A DNA stretch of 35,989 bases from Rhizobium sp. JAB6 (GTDB lineage: Bacteria; Pseudomonadota; Alphaproteobacteria; Rhizobiales; Rhizobiaceae), in assembly GCF_003024605.1 (NCBI RefSeq), contig NZ_PYJQ01000002.1:1-35989 (forward strand). Direction: 5' to 3'. Of this stretch, positions 11,987 through 21,147 are shown one piece after another; position 1 is the first letter of the stretch, and each line of letters begins with the position of its first letter. The position numbers were made by a program, and so were the translations under genes. Under the pieces are notes generated by a model that saw nothing but the letters and a program-made list of their open reading frames with translations, ran no database searches and was not told the origin of the DNA.

Positions 11987-12011
11987 GGAACTCCGGAGGC
12001 CGCAATGGGTT
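11987..12011 (+). promoter_or_regulatory. Possible EcfG-type promoter upstream of the MFS gene
   Basis: GGAAC (11987-11991), a 16-base spacer and GGTT (12008-12011) fit GGAAC-N16-nGTT. The transporter starts about 100 bases further on, so the leader would be long. The same GGTTTG -10 variant occurs at 26446-26451. Confidence 0.4.
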
Positions 12012-12114
12012 TGAACGTGCCGAACCGATACGGTGAGGGGCCACTGTGTAACCGGTGTGTCGCTCTTTGCTAGATATTTCCTCCTCGCTGCAAAGGTTAA
12101 TGAAGAGGCTTGCG

Positions 12115-13335
12115 ATGGTCGCGAGTGTTGATCAAAAACTCAGGACGAATTTGCGCGATGATGCCGCCTTTGTGGTGGTCGCCGCTATGATGGCAGTCAT
12201 ATTTATGGGCAGTACGCTTGTTACGCCCCTTTACGCCCTCTATCGGCATGCCTTCGGCTTTTCCGAATTCATGCTCACCCTGGTCTATGCCGTTTACGTC
12301 GTCGGCAATTTCGTCGCTCTTCTCATATTCGGGCGATTGTCCGACGAGATCGGCCGCAAGCCTGTGGGGATCGCAAGCCTTGGATTGGCAGGCCTCAGCA
12401 CGCTGATTTTCCTGGCTGCTTTCAGCACGGGCTGGCTGTTCTGGGCACGAATGTTAAGCGGCTTCGGCGTCGGACTTGCCTCCGGTACCGCGGCGGCATG
12501 GCTTGCGGAACTGGATACGGCCGAGCAGAAGTCCCGCGCCACCCTCATGACCTCGACTGCCAATTTCATCGGAATAGCTCTCGGGCCTTTGCTGTCGGGT
12601 GTCCTGGCCCAGTATGCGCCTTGGCCGCTGCATCTTTCCTTCCTGGTCTATCTGGCCATCCTGGCGATTGTCGGCGTGCTGCTCACACGCACACCGGAAA
12701 CGGTGAAGACGCCGCATGGGAGCTGGCGGACGCTCTCGTTACGGCCGCGGCTCGGCATTCCGGCGGAGCTGCGGTTTTCCTTTATCGCGCCGGCCGTTAC
12801 CGCCTTTGCCACTTTCGCGGTCATCGGCTTTTACGCCGCACTCCTTCCAACCATCCTTGCCGAAAGCCTGCACCAGACCAACATCGCGGTCGGCGGCGCC
12901 GTCGTCTTCGAGCTGTTCCTGATCGCAGCCCTTATGACGATCGCCACGCGGCATTTCGAAAGCCGCATTGCCATGCTGAGCGGGCTGGTGCTGCTTCTGC
13001 CGAGTGTTGCGCTGCTCGTTATGGCGCAGACGTTAGGCTCGATCTTGATCTTGCTTGCGGGAACCGCACTTAGCGGCTGCGCTGCCGCGCTTGGCTATCG
13101 TGGCAGCCTTCAGGTGGTCAACAAAATTGCACCTGACGAGCAACGAGCGGAGATCGTCTCCAGCTTCTACGTCGCGATGTTCCTCGGCAACTCGGTTCCC
13201 GTTATCGGCGTCGGCCTGCTGACCGTCGTTGCAAGTTCGAGCCTCGCCAGTTTTGTATTCGCTTGCGTGATCGCAATATTGGCAATCTGCGCGCTCGTGA
13301 CAGGTATCAAATTTAATCCGAAATCTCGCGCTTAA
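12115..13335 (+). CDS. MFS transporter, 12 predicted membrane segments
   Basis: This 406-residue inner-membrane protein is a major facilitator superfamily permease. The cytoplasmic loop between helices 2 and 3 has the MFS signature GRLSDEIGRKP, and the rest is hydrophobic helices separated by short loops (for example LVYAVYVVGNFVALLIF and VGLLTVVASSSLASFVFA), with a charged central loop near residue 200 (RTPETVKTPHG). The start at 12115 follows GAAGAGG with a six-base gap; ATG codons at 12055 and 12100 are in frame but poorly placed relative to a binding site. The substrate cannot be told; sugar efflux and drug efflux families both fit. It stands alone between glgX and kynA. A possible EcfG promoter lies upstream. 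Confidence 0.88.
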   Translation: MVASVDQKLRTNLRDDAAFVVVAAMMAVIFMGSTLVTPLYALYRHAFGFSEFMLTLVYAVYVVGNFVALLIFGRLSDEIGRKPVGIASLGLAGLSTLIFLAAFSTGWLFWARMLSGFGVGLASGTAAAWLAELDTAEQKSRATLMTSTANFIGIALGPLLSGVLAQYAPWPLHLSFLVYLAILAIVGVLLTRTPETVKTPHGSWRTLSLRPRLGIPAELRFSFIAPAVTAFATFAVIGFYAALLPTILAESLHQTNIAVGGAVVFELFLIAALMTIATRHFESRIAMLSGLVLLLPSVALLVMAQTLGSILILLAGTALSGCAAALGYRGSLQVVNKIAPDEQRAEIVSSFYVAMFLGNSVPVIGVGLLTVVASSSLASFVFACVIAILAICALVTGIKFNPKSRA

Positions 13336-13455
13336 AAGTGATTAGCAGGCGAGCATAGCTAAAGCTGTAGGAGTCTACGTCGCGAAGGGCTACTGGAGCG
13401 GGTGATATGGATGGAAGCGGCGTTGGCGCGGGCCTGAGTTCAAATTGCGGACAAG

Positions 13456-13471
13456 GGTGAGCTTAATCACC
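13456..13471. promoter_or_regulatory. Inverted repeat upstream of kynA
   Basis: GGTGA (13456-13460) and TCACC (13467-13471), with GCTTAA between them, form a short perfect inverted repeat about 155 bases before kynA. It may be an operator; no regulator is suggested by its neighbours. Confidence 0.25.
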
Positions 13472-13579
13472 TCGCAAAACCTGCACGGTATTCGCCGCGC
13501 TATGCTAGAAGCAAGGTCGCGCCTGCCGATTCACGAACAAAATTGTACAATGGCACCGGCAGCGACGTTTCGCTTCATA

Positions 13580-13613
13580 TCGGGAGATCCTCCCGAGTTT
13601 CATGTCTGGGAGG
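13580..13613 (+). promoter_or_regulatory. Alternative hairpins around the kynA ribosome binding site
   Basis: TCGGGAG (13580-13586) pairs with CTCCCGA (13590-13596) across a three-base loop. Part of the same 3' arm, CCTCCC (13589-13594), is also the exact complement of GGGAGG (13608-13613), which is the kynA ribosome binding site. The two pairings exclude each other: one leaves the binding site free, the other hides it. This has the shape of a translational switch; no ligand or trigger is evident. Confidence 0.4.
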
Positions 13614-13625
13614 AGGAAAGCCAGA

Positions 13626-14456
13626 ATGACCTATGATCCTTCGAAAGATGGCGCCGAGATGGATTTCCGGCAGCGCATGTCCTATGGCGACTATTTGCAG
13701 ATCGATCGGATTCTGACGGCACAGCTTCCACTCTCATCGGCTCATGACGAGATGCTCTTCATCATCCAGCATCAGACGTCCGAATTGTGGATGAAACTCG
13801 CGCTGTACGAAATCCAGGCTGCCAGGAAGATGATCGCGGCCGATCGGACGCAGGAAGCGTTGAAAATGCTATCGCGTGTGGCCCGGATTTTCGAGCAGCT
13901 GAATTCCGCATGGGATGTCTTGAGGACGATGACGCCATCGGAATATACGCGCTTCCGCGATGATCTCGGCCAGTCGTCCGGCTTCCAGTCGTGGCAATAC
14001 CGGCTGATCGAATATGCGGCCGGAAACCGGAATCTCGCAATGTTGAAGCCGCACGAACATCGGCCGGACATTATGGAGAAACTGGAGGCCGAACTTGCGC
14101 GGCCCTCGCTCTATGATGAAGTCTTGCGCCGGCTGGCGCGTACCGGCCTGCCCGTCCCGCAGGAAGTGCTGAAGCGGGACTTGCGTCAGGCATGGCAATT
14201 CGACGAGGGGGTCATGGCCGTTTGGGTGACGGTTTATCGCGATCCGTCGCAATATTGGGAAGCCTATGAGGTTGGCGAGAAACTGGTCGACTTCGAGGAC
14301 TATTTCCGGCGGTGGCGTTTCAACCATGTTACCACCGTCGAGCGCGTGATCGGCTTCAAGCGCGGGACAGGTGGAACAGCCGGTATTTCGTATCTGAAGC
14401 GGATGCTGGAGGTGGAGCTTTTCCCGGAATTATGGCGTGTGCGTACTGAATTGTAG
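13626..14456 (+). CDS. kynA: Tryptophan 2,3-dioxygenase
   Basis: This 276-residue heme enzyme opens the indole ring of L-tryptophan with O2 to give N-formylkynurenine, the first step of the kynurenine pathway. The tell-tale [14 protein letters not shown] holds the active-site H49. R111 in YTRFRDDL fits the substrate-carboxylate Arg, and H234 in [15 protein letters not shown] fits the proximal heme ligand. The C-terminal GTGGTAG loop is also conserved. The length is normal. The start at 13626 follows GGAGGAAAG at ideal spacing; the frame extends to 13602 without a better site. The usual partners, kynureninase and formamidase, are not adjacent. Confidence 0.96.
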   Translation: MTYDPSKDGAEMDFRQRMSYGDYLQIDRILTAQLPLSSAHDEMLFIIQHQTSELWMKLALYEIQAARKMIAADRTQEALKMLSRVARIFEQLNSAWDVLRTMTPSEYTRFRDDLGQSSGFQSWQYRLIEYAAGNRNLAMLKPHEHRPDIMEKLEAELARPSLYDEVLRRLARTGLPVPQEVLKRDLRQAWQFDEGVMAVWVTVYRDPSQYWEAYEVGEKLVDFEDYFRRWRFNHVTTVERVIGFKRGTGGTAGISYLKRMLEVELFPELWRVRTEL

Positions 14457-14651
14457 CGGGGTTGGGATGCCCGGTATATCGATCAGCCGGCTCCCATCGT
14501 CACCGACCCGAACGCTCACGATAGGGGCCGCGTGGTTCGATTTCCACCACGCTCGGTGCAATTCATAAGACTCCAGCGCGGCGTGCAGACCGCCGGACAG
14601 CCTTCCAGTCCGCCACTTCGCCGCGAGGAAGATTCCCACCTCTGAAGGAAC

Positions 14652-14676
14652 ATGGCCGTAACGTTGTTCCGGCCAT
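14652..14676. terminator. Hairpin between convergent kynA and debranching gene
   Basis: ATGGCCG (14652-14658) and CGGCCAT (14670-14676) form a perfect 7-pair stem with an 11-base loop, in the 242-base gap between two converging genes. There is no T-run on either side. I saw nothing else in 14457-14698. Confidence 0.4.
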
Positions 14677-14698
14677 AATCGCCTTTCGTCACATGCAC

Positions 14699-16912
14699 TT
14701 ACACGATTGTAAGAACCCCGATATTGCCTGTTCGGTCAATCACATCGACCACAACCTGACGGCCCGAACGGCGTATCGCGATATCGGCCGAGCCACTGCC
14801 GACTTGAAGGCGACGCAGGACGACCTCATCGAAGGTTGCGGGCAATTGCGGCCGCGAGAAGCTGAGCTGGGAATTGCCTGGATCGAATTCCAGACCGAGA
14901 CAAGCTTGCAGCAGGAAAAGCAGCGCTGCCGCAGCCCAGGCCTGCGGCGAGCAGGCAACGGGGTAGAAGGTCGGCCCTTGCGCCCGTTGACGCGAGAGAC
15001 CGCAAAAGAGTTCGGGAAGCCGCCGCAGATCGATATAGGTGGCGGCTGCGAATAATCCCTCGAATATACGCGCGGTCTCGGCCCTGTAGCCATAGCGGGC
15101 AAAACCGCTGGCGATCAGCGCGTTATCGTGCGGCCAGACGGAGCCGTTGTGATAGCTCATCGGATTGTAGCGTGCTTCCTCGGACGCAATGGTGCGGATA
15201 CCCCATCCGCAAAAGGATGGCGCACTCATCAGCGTTCGCACGACCGAGGCCGCGCGCTCCGGATAGGCGATCCCCGCAAACAGAGCATGACCCGCATTCG
15301 ATGAACGTACCCTGCAGGGACGCTTGTCTCCATCGAGCGCCAATATATAGGTGCCTAAATCCTCGTCGAAGAAGCTGATGTCAAAGGCCCGGCGCAATGC
15401 TTCTGCACGGGCAAGAAGCCTGGTTGCCTTTTCCGGGCGATCAAGCAGACGAAATATGTCGGCCGCCGCTTGCCATGCGCCGTAGACATAGGCCTGGACC
15501 TCTGCAATTGCGATGGGTCCCGAAGCAAGCGTTCCATCGGCGTGAAAGACGGCGTCGTGGCTGTCTTTCCAAGCCTGGTTGATCAAGCCGTCGTCTGTTT
15601 GCCTGCCATATTCGACGAAGCCGTCGCCATCACGGTCGCCATAATCGTCTATCCACGCCAGGGCCGCTTCGATGTGGGGAAGAAGATTTGAGATCGTGGC
15701 CAGGTCGCCGGTTCTTTTCAGGTAGGCGCCGGCAAGAAGCACGAAAAGCGGGGTAGAATCGATACTGCCGTAGTAGCGGCGGAAGGGAACTTCTCCAAGC
15801 TCGGCCATTTCGCCGTAGCGAACCTCGTGCAGAATTTTGCCCGGCTCGGCATCGCAGGCCGGATCGATGTGATCGGCCTGGTTCGCCGCAAGATGACCGA
15901 GAACGCCCCGGGCGATCTCCGGATCCAGCCACAATGTCTCAAACGCGGTGATGAGAGCGTCGCGGCCAAAGACCGTACTGAACCACGGAATCCCGGCATA
16001 AGGGTAGGGACCTTCCGGCTTGTCGGTAATCAGGGTGTAAAGATCCGATATGCTGCGTCGCGCAACCTCGTTGAAAATCTCGTTCGATGTCACGATGGAG
16101 GTAGCCCGGGATGATGAGGTGCGCAGAGCACGCCGGGCGTCCCGCAGGGCAAGGAAAAAGCTACGATGAACGCAACTCTGCGCCTCCGCTTCATCGCAGG
16201 CAACAGTGATGAACAATGATCTGCTCACCCGCGGTGCCAAATCGAGATCGTAGGTTACGTGATCACACTCAACCTCAGTCGGTATGGGGTCGAACGAAAG
16301 ACGCGTGGACCGCTTGCGGTCATCCAGCCCGATATAGGAAAGCACCACGGCGCCTTCATTCATGACCGGAGCAAGATGGCGGCCCTTTTTTGCTCGGGAT
16401 GTGCCTCGCACCTCGAAGAGATCGGCAAAGTCAGCTGCGAAGGCCAATTTAACGCGAACTCGCAATGCGCGATCATCGTAATTCCTGAGCACGAGCCGCT
16501 CGTAGGACCGCCCATTCCAGAGAAATCGCGATCGGCGGAGATGGATCATGTCGTGGCCGACGATCAATCTTCCCTTTTCATCCAACAGGTCAGGGTTGGT
16601 GAGATCACAGGTGAGAGTTGCATTGTCATCGCGCAGCGTCGATGAAAGCAGCATCGGCCGCTTGTCGTTGATCGTCAAATAAAGATGCGACAGATAGCGC
16701 GTATCGCGATGAAACAGGCCTTCGGGACTGCCCGGTCCTGAAAGGACGTCGCCGTTGTGGTCGAGCACGGCAAAGGTATCGCCGTGCTTCAGGGTGCGGG
16801 GTCGACGCTCCTGCAGCGACGCCGTGGCAGGAATGAAGAACTGGGCGGTTTGCCCCGCGGATCCGGTGATGGAATGGCTCAATGTATTTTCAACAGGAGC
16901 TATCATCATCAT
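14699..16912 (-). CDS. Amylo-alpha-1,6-glucosidase (bacterial debranching enzyme)
   Basis: This 737-residue protein has two parts. An N-terminal beta-rich domain (~30-235) resembles GDE_N_bis: LKHGDTFAVLDHNGDV, GLFHRDTRYLS, VLRNYDDRALRVRV. The C-terminal alpha/alpha barrel (~275-700) is of the glycogen debranching/amylo-alpha-1,6-glucosidase type: GIPWFSTVFGRDALIT, QAWKDSHDAV, SYHNGSVWPHDNALIA and LPELFCG. It is unrelated in fold to GlgX. No signal peptide is seen. It starts 12 bases after the glycosyltransferase stop, so the pair is an operon. Three consecutive ATG codons begin the frame (16904-16912); TTGGGGG precedes the first. The true substrate is uncertain: proteins of this class may trim alpha-glucan or act on other glucosides or mannosides. 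Confidence 0.88.
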   Translation of the reverse strand: MMMIAPVENTLSHSITGSAGQTAQFFIPATASLQERRPRTLKHGDTFAVLDHNGDVLSGPGSPEGLFHRDTRYLSHLYLTINDKRPMLLSSTLRDDNATLTCDLTNPDLLDEKGRLIVGHDMIHLRRSRFLWNGRSYERLVLRNYDDRALRVRVKLAFAADFADLFEVRGTSRAKKGRHLAPVMNEGAVVLSYIGLDDRKRSTRLSFDPIPTEVECDHVTYDLDLAPRVSRSLFITVACDEAEAQSCVHRSFFLALRDARRALRTSSSRATSIVTSNEIFNEVARRSISDLYTLITDKPEGPYPYAGIPWFSTVFGRDALITAFETLWLDPEIARGVLGHLAANQADHIDPACDAEPGKILHEVRYGEMAELGEVPFRRYYGSIDSTPLFVLLAGAYLKRTGDLATISNLLPHIEAALAWIDDYGDRDGDGFVEYGRQTDDGLINQAWKDSHDAVFHADGTLASGPIAIAEVQAYVYGAWQAAADIFRLLDRPEKATRLLARAEALRRAFDISFFDEDLGTYILALDGDKRPCRVRSSNAGHALFAGIAYPERAASVVRTLMSAPSFCGWGIRTIASEEARYNPMSYHNGSVWPHDNALIASGFARYGYRAETARIFEGLFAAATYIDLRRLPELFCGLSRQRAQGPTFYPVACSPQAWAAAALLFLLQACLGLEFDPGNSQLSFSRPQLPATFDEVVLRRLQVGSGSADIAIRRSGRQVVVDVIDRTGNIGVLTIV

Positions 16913-16924
16913 GCCCCCAACCGG

Positions 16925-18019
16925 CTACGCCACGACCTGCAGATCAAGCGGCTGCCCATGAGCGCGGCGAAGGGGAGCTGTCTTTGTCCGCGTGCCCGGC
17001 AATTGCCGATAAATGGCAAGATAATCCCGCGCCATGCGTTCCGCCGTGAAGCGCTTTTCGAACGCGGCCCTTACCTTCCGTCGATCAAGCCGGAGCGCCC
17101 ATTCGATATTTTCGGCAGCTTCCGTGACATTGTCGACGATCACGCCCGAAATCCCCTCATCAATGATCTCTGGAACCGACCCGCAGCGGAAGGCGATAAC
17201 CGGCGTCCCGCAGGCCATGGCTTCAATCATCACAAGCCCGAAGGGTTCAGGCCAGTCGATCGGGAAGAGCAGCGCTCCGGCATTGCCAAGAAAGGTTGCT
17301 TTCTGATCCTCGTTGATCTCGCCGATAAATTCGACATTTGAATGGCTCTTGACCATGGGTGCGATCACGGTGTCCCAGTAAGCCTTATCCGCATTGTCGA
17401 TCTTGGCGGCGATCTTCAGCGGCATACCAGCCTTGGCCGCGATGCGGATCGCGCGATCCGGGCGTTTCTCGGGGGATATTCGTCCCAGGAAGGCCACATA
17501 GTTGCCCTTCGGCGCCGCCGTGAATGGAAGGATATCCTTTGGAAGACCGTGATGAACCGTTCCGACCCAATTTACCGGCGGCATCGGAAGGCGCTGGTGG
17601 TTGGAGATCGAAACCAGCGGAATATCGGGAAAAGCGCTATAGAAGGGTTTCAGATCCGGCAGATCGAGCCGCCCGTGCAGCGTCGTCACGGTACGGTCGG
17701 CAAACTCCCTGATCAATGGAAAATGCAGAAGATCGATATGGAAGTGCAGGACATCGAATTCGTCTGCTCGCCTGCGGATTTCCTCCAGCATCAGTACTTG
17801 GTGTGGAAGGTGATCCTTAACGGCGGGATTGAGCCGAAGGGCAACGTTCGAGCAAGCAATGAGGCGCGCATCGGTAACGGAATCGCCACTGGCAAAAAGC
17901 GTGACGTCGTGACCCTGCGCGACAAGTTCTTCGGTAAGATAGGAAACGATGCGCTCGGTACCCCCATAAAGCTTCGGCGGAACGCTTTCGGCGAGCGGCG
18001 CAATCTGGGCGATCTTCAT
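16925..18019 (-). CDS. Glycosyltransferase family 4
   Basis: This 364-residue GT-B retaining glycosyltransferase starts with MKIAQIAPLAESVPPKLYGG and GTERIVSYLTEEL, which form the acceptor-side domain. Its nucleotide-sugar domain carries FLGRISPEKRPDRAI (~190) and EPFGLVMIEAMACGTPVIAF (~270), which includes the E-x7-E donor motif. The start at 18019 is supported by GAGGAGG eight bases upstream; a longer frame to 18058 has none. No membrane segment is evident. It is the first gene of a pair with the amylo-alpha-1,6-glucosidase; this suggests a cytosolic alpha-linked glycoside or oligosaccharide made and trimmed by the two, but donor and product cannot be read from sequence. Confidence 0.9.
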   Translation of the reverse strand: MKIAQIAPLAESVPPKLYGGTERIVSYLTEELVAQGHDVTLFASGDSVTDARLIACSNVALRLNPAVKDHLPHQVLMLEEIRRRADEFDVLHFHIDLLHFPLIREFADRTVTTLHGRLDLPDLKPFYSAFPDIPLVSISNHQRLPMPPVNWVGTVHHGLPKDILPFTAAPKGNYVAFLGRISPEKRPDRAIRIAAKAGMPLKIAAKIDNADKAYWDTVIAPMVKSHSNVEFIGEINEDQKATFLGNAGALLFPIDWPEPFGLVMIEAMACGTPVIAFRCGSVPEIIDEGISGVIVDNVTEAAENIEWALRLDRRKVRAAFEKRFTAERMARDYLAIYRQLPGTRTKTAPLRRAHGQPLDLQVVA

Positions 18020-18101
18020 CGGCAAAACCTCCTCATAAGAGCAAAGAATGGACGGCAAAAATCGTGACCGCGTCCTAAACAGGCACGCGTTTACAAGGGT
18101 G

Positions 18102-18115
18102 GAAGTCTAGACTTC
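18102..18115. promoter_or_regulatory. Perfect 14-base palindrome
   Basis: GAAGTCTAGACTTC spans the stop codon of the upstream small gene (18107-18109) and lies 83 bases before the glycosyltransferase start. It could be an operator for the glycosyltransferase operon or part of a 3' end signal. Confidence 0.3.
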
Positions 18116-18517
18116 TAATATCCGACCGCGGCGCCCTTCCTTTCGTAGGCCGCTGGAAACGAAACGGTCGGCAAAATGGCGCAGCCGTGATTTATGACGA
18201 TGGAGTTTATCTGCTGCCGTAGAGCGCGGCGATAGCATGTCCTGGCAGTCATCCAAGGACTTCAGGGCGGCAATGATATCGTCATAGGAGACGATATGGT
18301 CCGCACCTGGAACGCGCCGGAAGCCCGGCATCGATTCGATCGCAAATATGTCAGAAGCCCAGGACGCGAGTATGGCGCGCTTGTGATCCTTGGCGATGTG
18401 CTCTGCCGTCAGAACATCGCGCGGATGAGCAAAATGTCGCGCAGGATACAACAAATGCGCTGAGTTGATTGCAGTGGATTGGTGACTTACTGTGATATCG
18501 TCGGTTTCCTTTCTCAT
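18107..18517 (-). CDS. Conserved hypothetical protein, 136 residues
   Basis: I do not know a function. The centre (YPARHFAHPRDVL, then KRAILASWASDIFAIES and SYDDIIAALKSLDD) looks like a small rhizobial family that I recall only as hypothetical; the C-terminus is basic (KLHRHKSRLRHF ... RKEGRRGR). No membrane segment or signal peptide is present. The start at 18517 was chosen because GGAG lies six bases upstream; ATG codons at 18559 and 18529 lack a binding site. It follows the 83-residue gene by 41 bases and both lie downstream of groEL, so the three may be co-transcribed and respond to heat. It is soluble and probably cytoplasmic. Confidence 0.72.
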   Translation of the reverse strand: MRKETDDITVSHQSTAINSAHLLYPARHFAHPRDVLTAEHIAKDHKRAILASWASDIFAIESMPGFRRVPGADHIVSYDDIIAALKSLDDCQDMLSPRSTAADKLHRHKSRLRHFADRFVSSGLRKEGRRGRILEV

Positions 18518-18558
18518 ATCTGACTCCATCGATGTCTGGTCGGTGAGCTCTTGCCACA

Positions 18559-18810
18559 TTATGGAGTTTCAGCTCGTTTCTCCGCCTCCATGGGCATGCC
18601 GCGCGCACCCTGAACCAATATTTTCAGCTGCTCCGGATTCCTGACGCCCTGGCGGTATAATTCTATCACGATAGCGGCGATGCGTTCGCCTTCTTCCGAT
18701 TGGCGCGGGATATCCGCTGCTGCCCGGATCTCATCAAACACGCGCTGGCAAAGTTCCAGATCACGCGCATCCAGCGGCGCATTGGACCGTTTGATGATCG
18801 TCTGAACCAT
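18559..18810 (-). CDS. Small protein sharing a domain with a response regulator
   Basis: This 83-residue protein is of unknown function and predicted to be mostly helical. Its core, DLELCQRVFDEIR then ERIAAIVIELYRQGVRNPEQL, matches the N-terminal part of the response regulator at 25653-26258 (DLKIVQDVFERVS then DEFARYILRMYRRGVVIPEKL). The start at 18810 has GGAG six bases upstream; the frame also opens at 18840. It is 57 bases after groEL with only a T-less hairpin between, so it may be part of the groESL transcript. The sharing suggests a small stand-alone form of a domain otherwise tied to a receiver. Confidence 0.75.
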   Translation of the reverse strand: MVQTIIKRSNAPLDARDLELCQRVFDEIRAAADIPRQSEEGERIAAIVIELYRQGVRNPEQLKILVQGARGMPMEAEKRAETP

Positions 18811-18829
18811 GGTGATCTCCGCTGCAGGA

Positions 18830-18852
18830 GCCCGCCCCATTATTAGGCGGGC
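18830..18852 (-). terminator. GC-rich hairpin after groEL
   Basis: GCCCGCC (18830-18836) and GGCGGGC (18846-18852) form a 7-pair all-GC stem just after the groEL stop. With no T-run it may only reduce transcription, or protect the groESL message, rather than end it. Confidence 0.4.
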
Positions 18853-18867
18853 GGGCGCCGCTACTTG

Positions 18868-20508
<1,641 letters not shown>

Positions 20509-20552
20509 TCAATAGGCAGCTATCTGACTGATGGTTTCTGATCGCGGATGCC

Positions 20553-20867
20553 TCAGGCGGCTTGCTTCTGCTCGCTCTGGGCGTCGATAATTCCCATGAC
20601 ATCGCTTTCCTTCATGATCAGCAGGTCTTCACCGTTGATCTTGATCTCCGTGCCCGACCATTTTCCGAAGAGAATGCGATCGCCAACCTTGACATCGAGG
20701 GGCTGAATTTGGCCCGCCTCGTTGCGCGCACCGGGACCGACGGCGATGACTTCGCCTTCCTGCGGCTTTTCCTTGGCGGTATCGGGAATGATGATGCCGC
20801 CCTTGGTCCTTTCCTGGGACTCGATGCGGCGGACGAGAATGCGATCATGAAGCGGTCGGAACGACAT
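20553..20867 (-). CDS. groES: Co-chaperonin GroES (10 kDa)
   Basis: This 104-residue protein forms the seven-fold lid of the GroEL chamber. It begins [15 protein letters not shown], has the mobile loop [19 protein letters not shown] (about residues 16-34) that contacts GroEL, and continues with [25 protein letters not shown] and [15 protein letters not shown]. The start at 20867 follows GGAGG; a longer frame to 20951 would add residues with no family match. It is the first gene of the operon. Its leader can fold over the binding site (20869-20890), and a promoter with the same -35 as hsp20 lies about 105 bases upstream. Confidence 0.97.
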   Translation of the reverse strand: MSFRPLHDRILVRRIESQERTKGGIIIPDTAKEKPQEGEVIAVGPGARNEAGQIQPLDVKVGDRILFGKWSGTEIKINGEDLLIMKESDVMGIIDAQSEQKQAA

Positions 20868-20868
20868 G

Positions 20869-20890
20869 TTTTCCTCCGTTGGACAAAAAA
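20869..20890 (-). promoter_or_regulatory. Hairpin hiding the groES ribosome binding site
   Basis: In the transcript, UUUUUGUCC (20889-20881) can pair with GGAGGAAAA (20877-20869) across an AAC loop. The pairing includes one G-G mismatch and one U-G pair and buries the whole binding site next to the AUG. The stem is mostly A-U and would melt easily, as in RNA thermometers. The three-base loop makes it marginal. Confidence 0.35.
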
Positions 20891-20969
20891 GATGACGTTG
20901 TTCCCCTGGCCGGATCGGATGACCGGTCCGGGCGGGTGCGCGAGCCTCCATCGAGCGCTCGCGCGGGAA

Positions 20970-21001
20970 GATTTATTTTTGCGATTTTGCGATTTCAAGA
21001 G
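20970..21001 (-). promoter_or_regulatory. Promoter of groESL
   Basis: On the minus strand, TTGAAA (20998-20993), 17 bases, then TAAATC (20975-20970). The extended -35 CTCTTGAA (21001-20994) is identical to that of the hsp20 promoter at 21467-21474 and matches the CNCTTGAA -35 of rhizobial heat-shock sigma (RpoH). The -10 fits a housekeeping promoter better than RpoH. Confidence 0.6.
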
Positions 21002-21016
21002 GGAGAAAAGAAAAAA

Positions 21017-21043
21017 TTAGCAGCCGGGCGGGATGGCTGCTAA
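21017..21043. promoter_or_regulatory. CIRCE-like inverted repeat upstream of groESL
   Basis: TTAGCAGCC (21017-21025), nine bases, then GGCTGCTAA (21035-21043): perfect 9-base arms with the 9-base spacer of the HrcA operator CIRCE (TTAGCACTC-N9-GAGTGCTAA). The outer six bases of each arm match; the inner three differ, but symmetrically. It lies 16 bases upstream of the groESL -35 element. Read on the minus strand it is also followed by TTTTTT, so a terminator is the alternative. Confidence 0.55.
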
Positions 21044-21067
21044 CAAACTGAAAAGGAACGGAAAACT

Positions 21068-21090
21068 GCTCTTCCGCGTTGAAGAAGAGC
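21068..21090. promoter_or_regulatory. Second inverted repeat between usg and groESL
   Basis: GCTCTTC (21068-21074) and GAAGAGC (21084-21090) form a perfect 7-base inverted repeat, again with a 9-base spacer, centred 49 bases from the CIRCE-like repeat. It may be a second operator in the divergent control region. Confidence 0.35.
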
Positions 21091-21147
21091 GTGGGTTGGT
21101 GCAAAAATCCGCGCGATCTTTAAACTGACGTGAAATGGAGATGAGAC

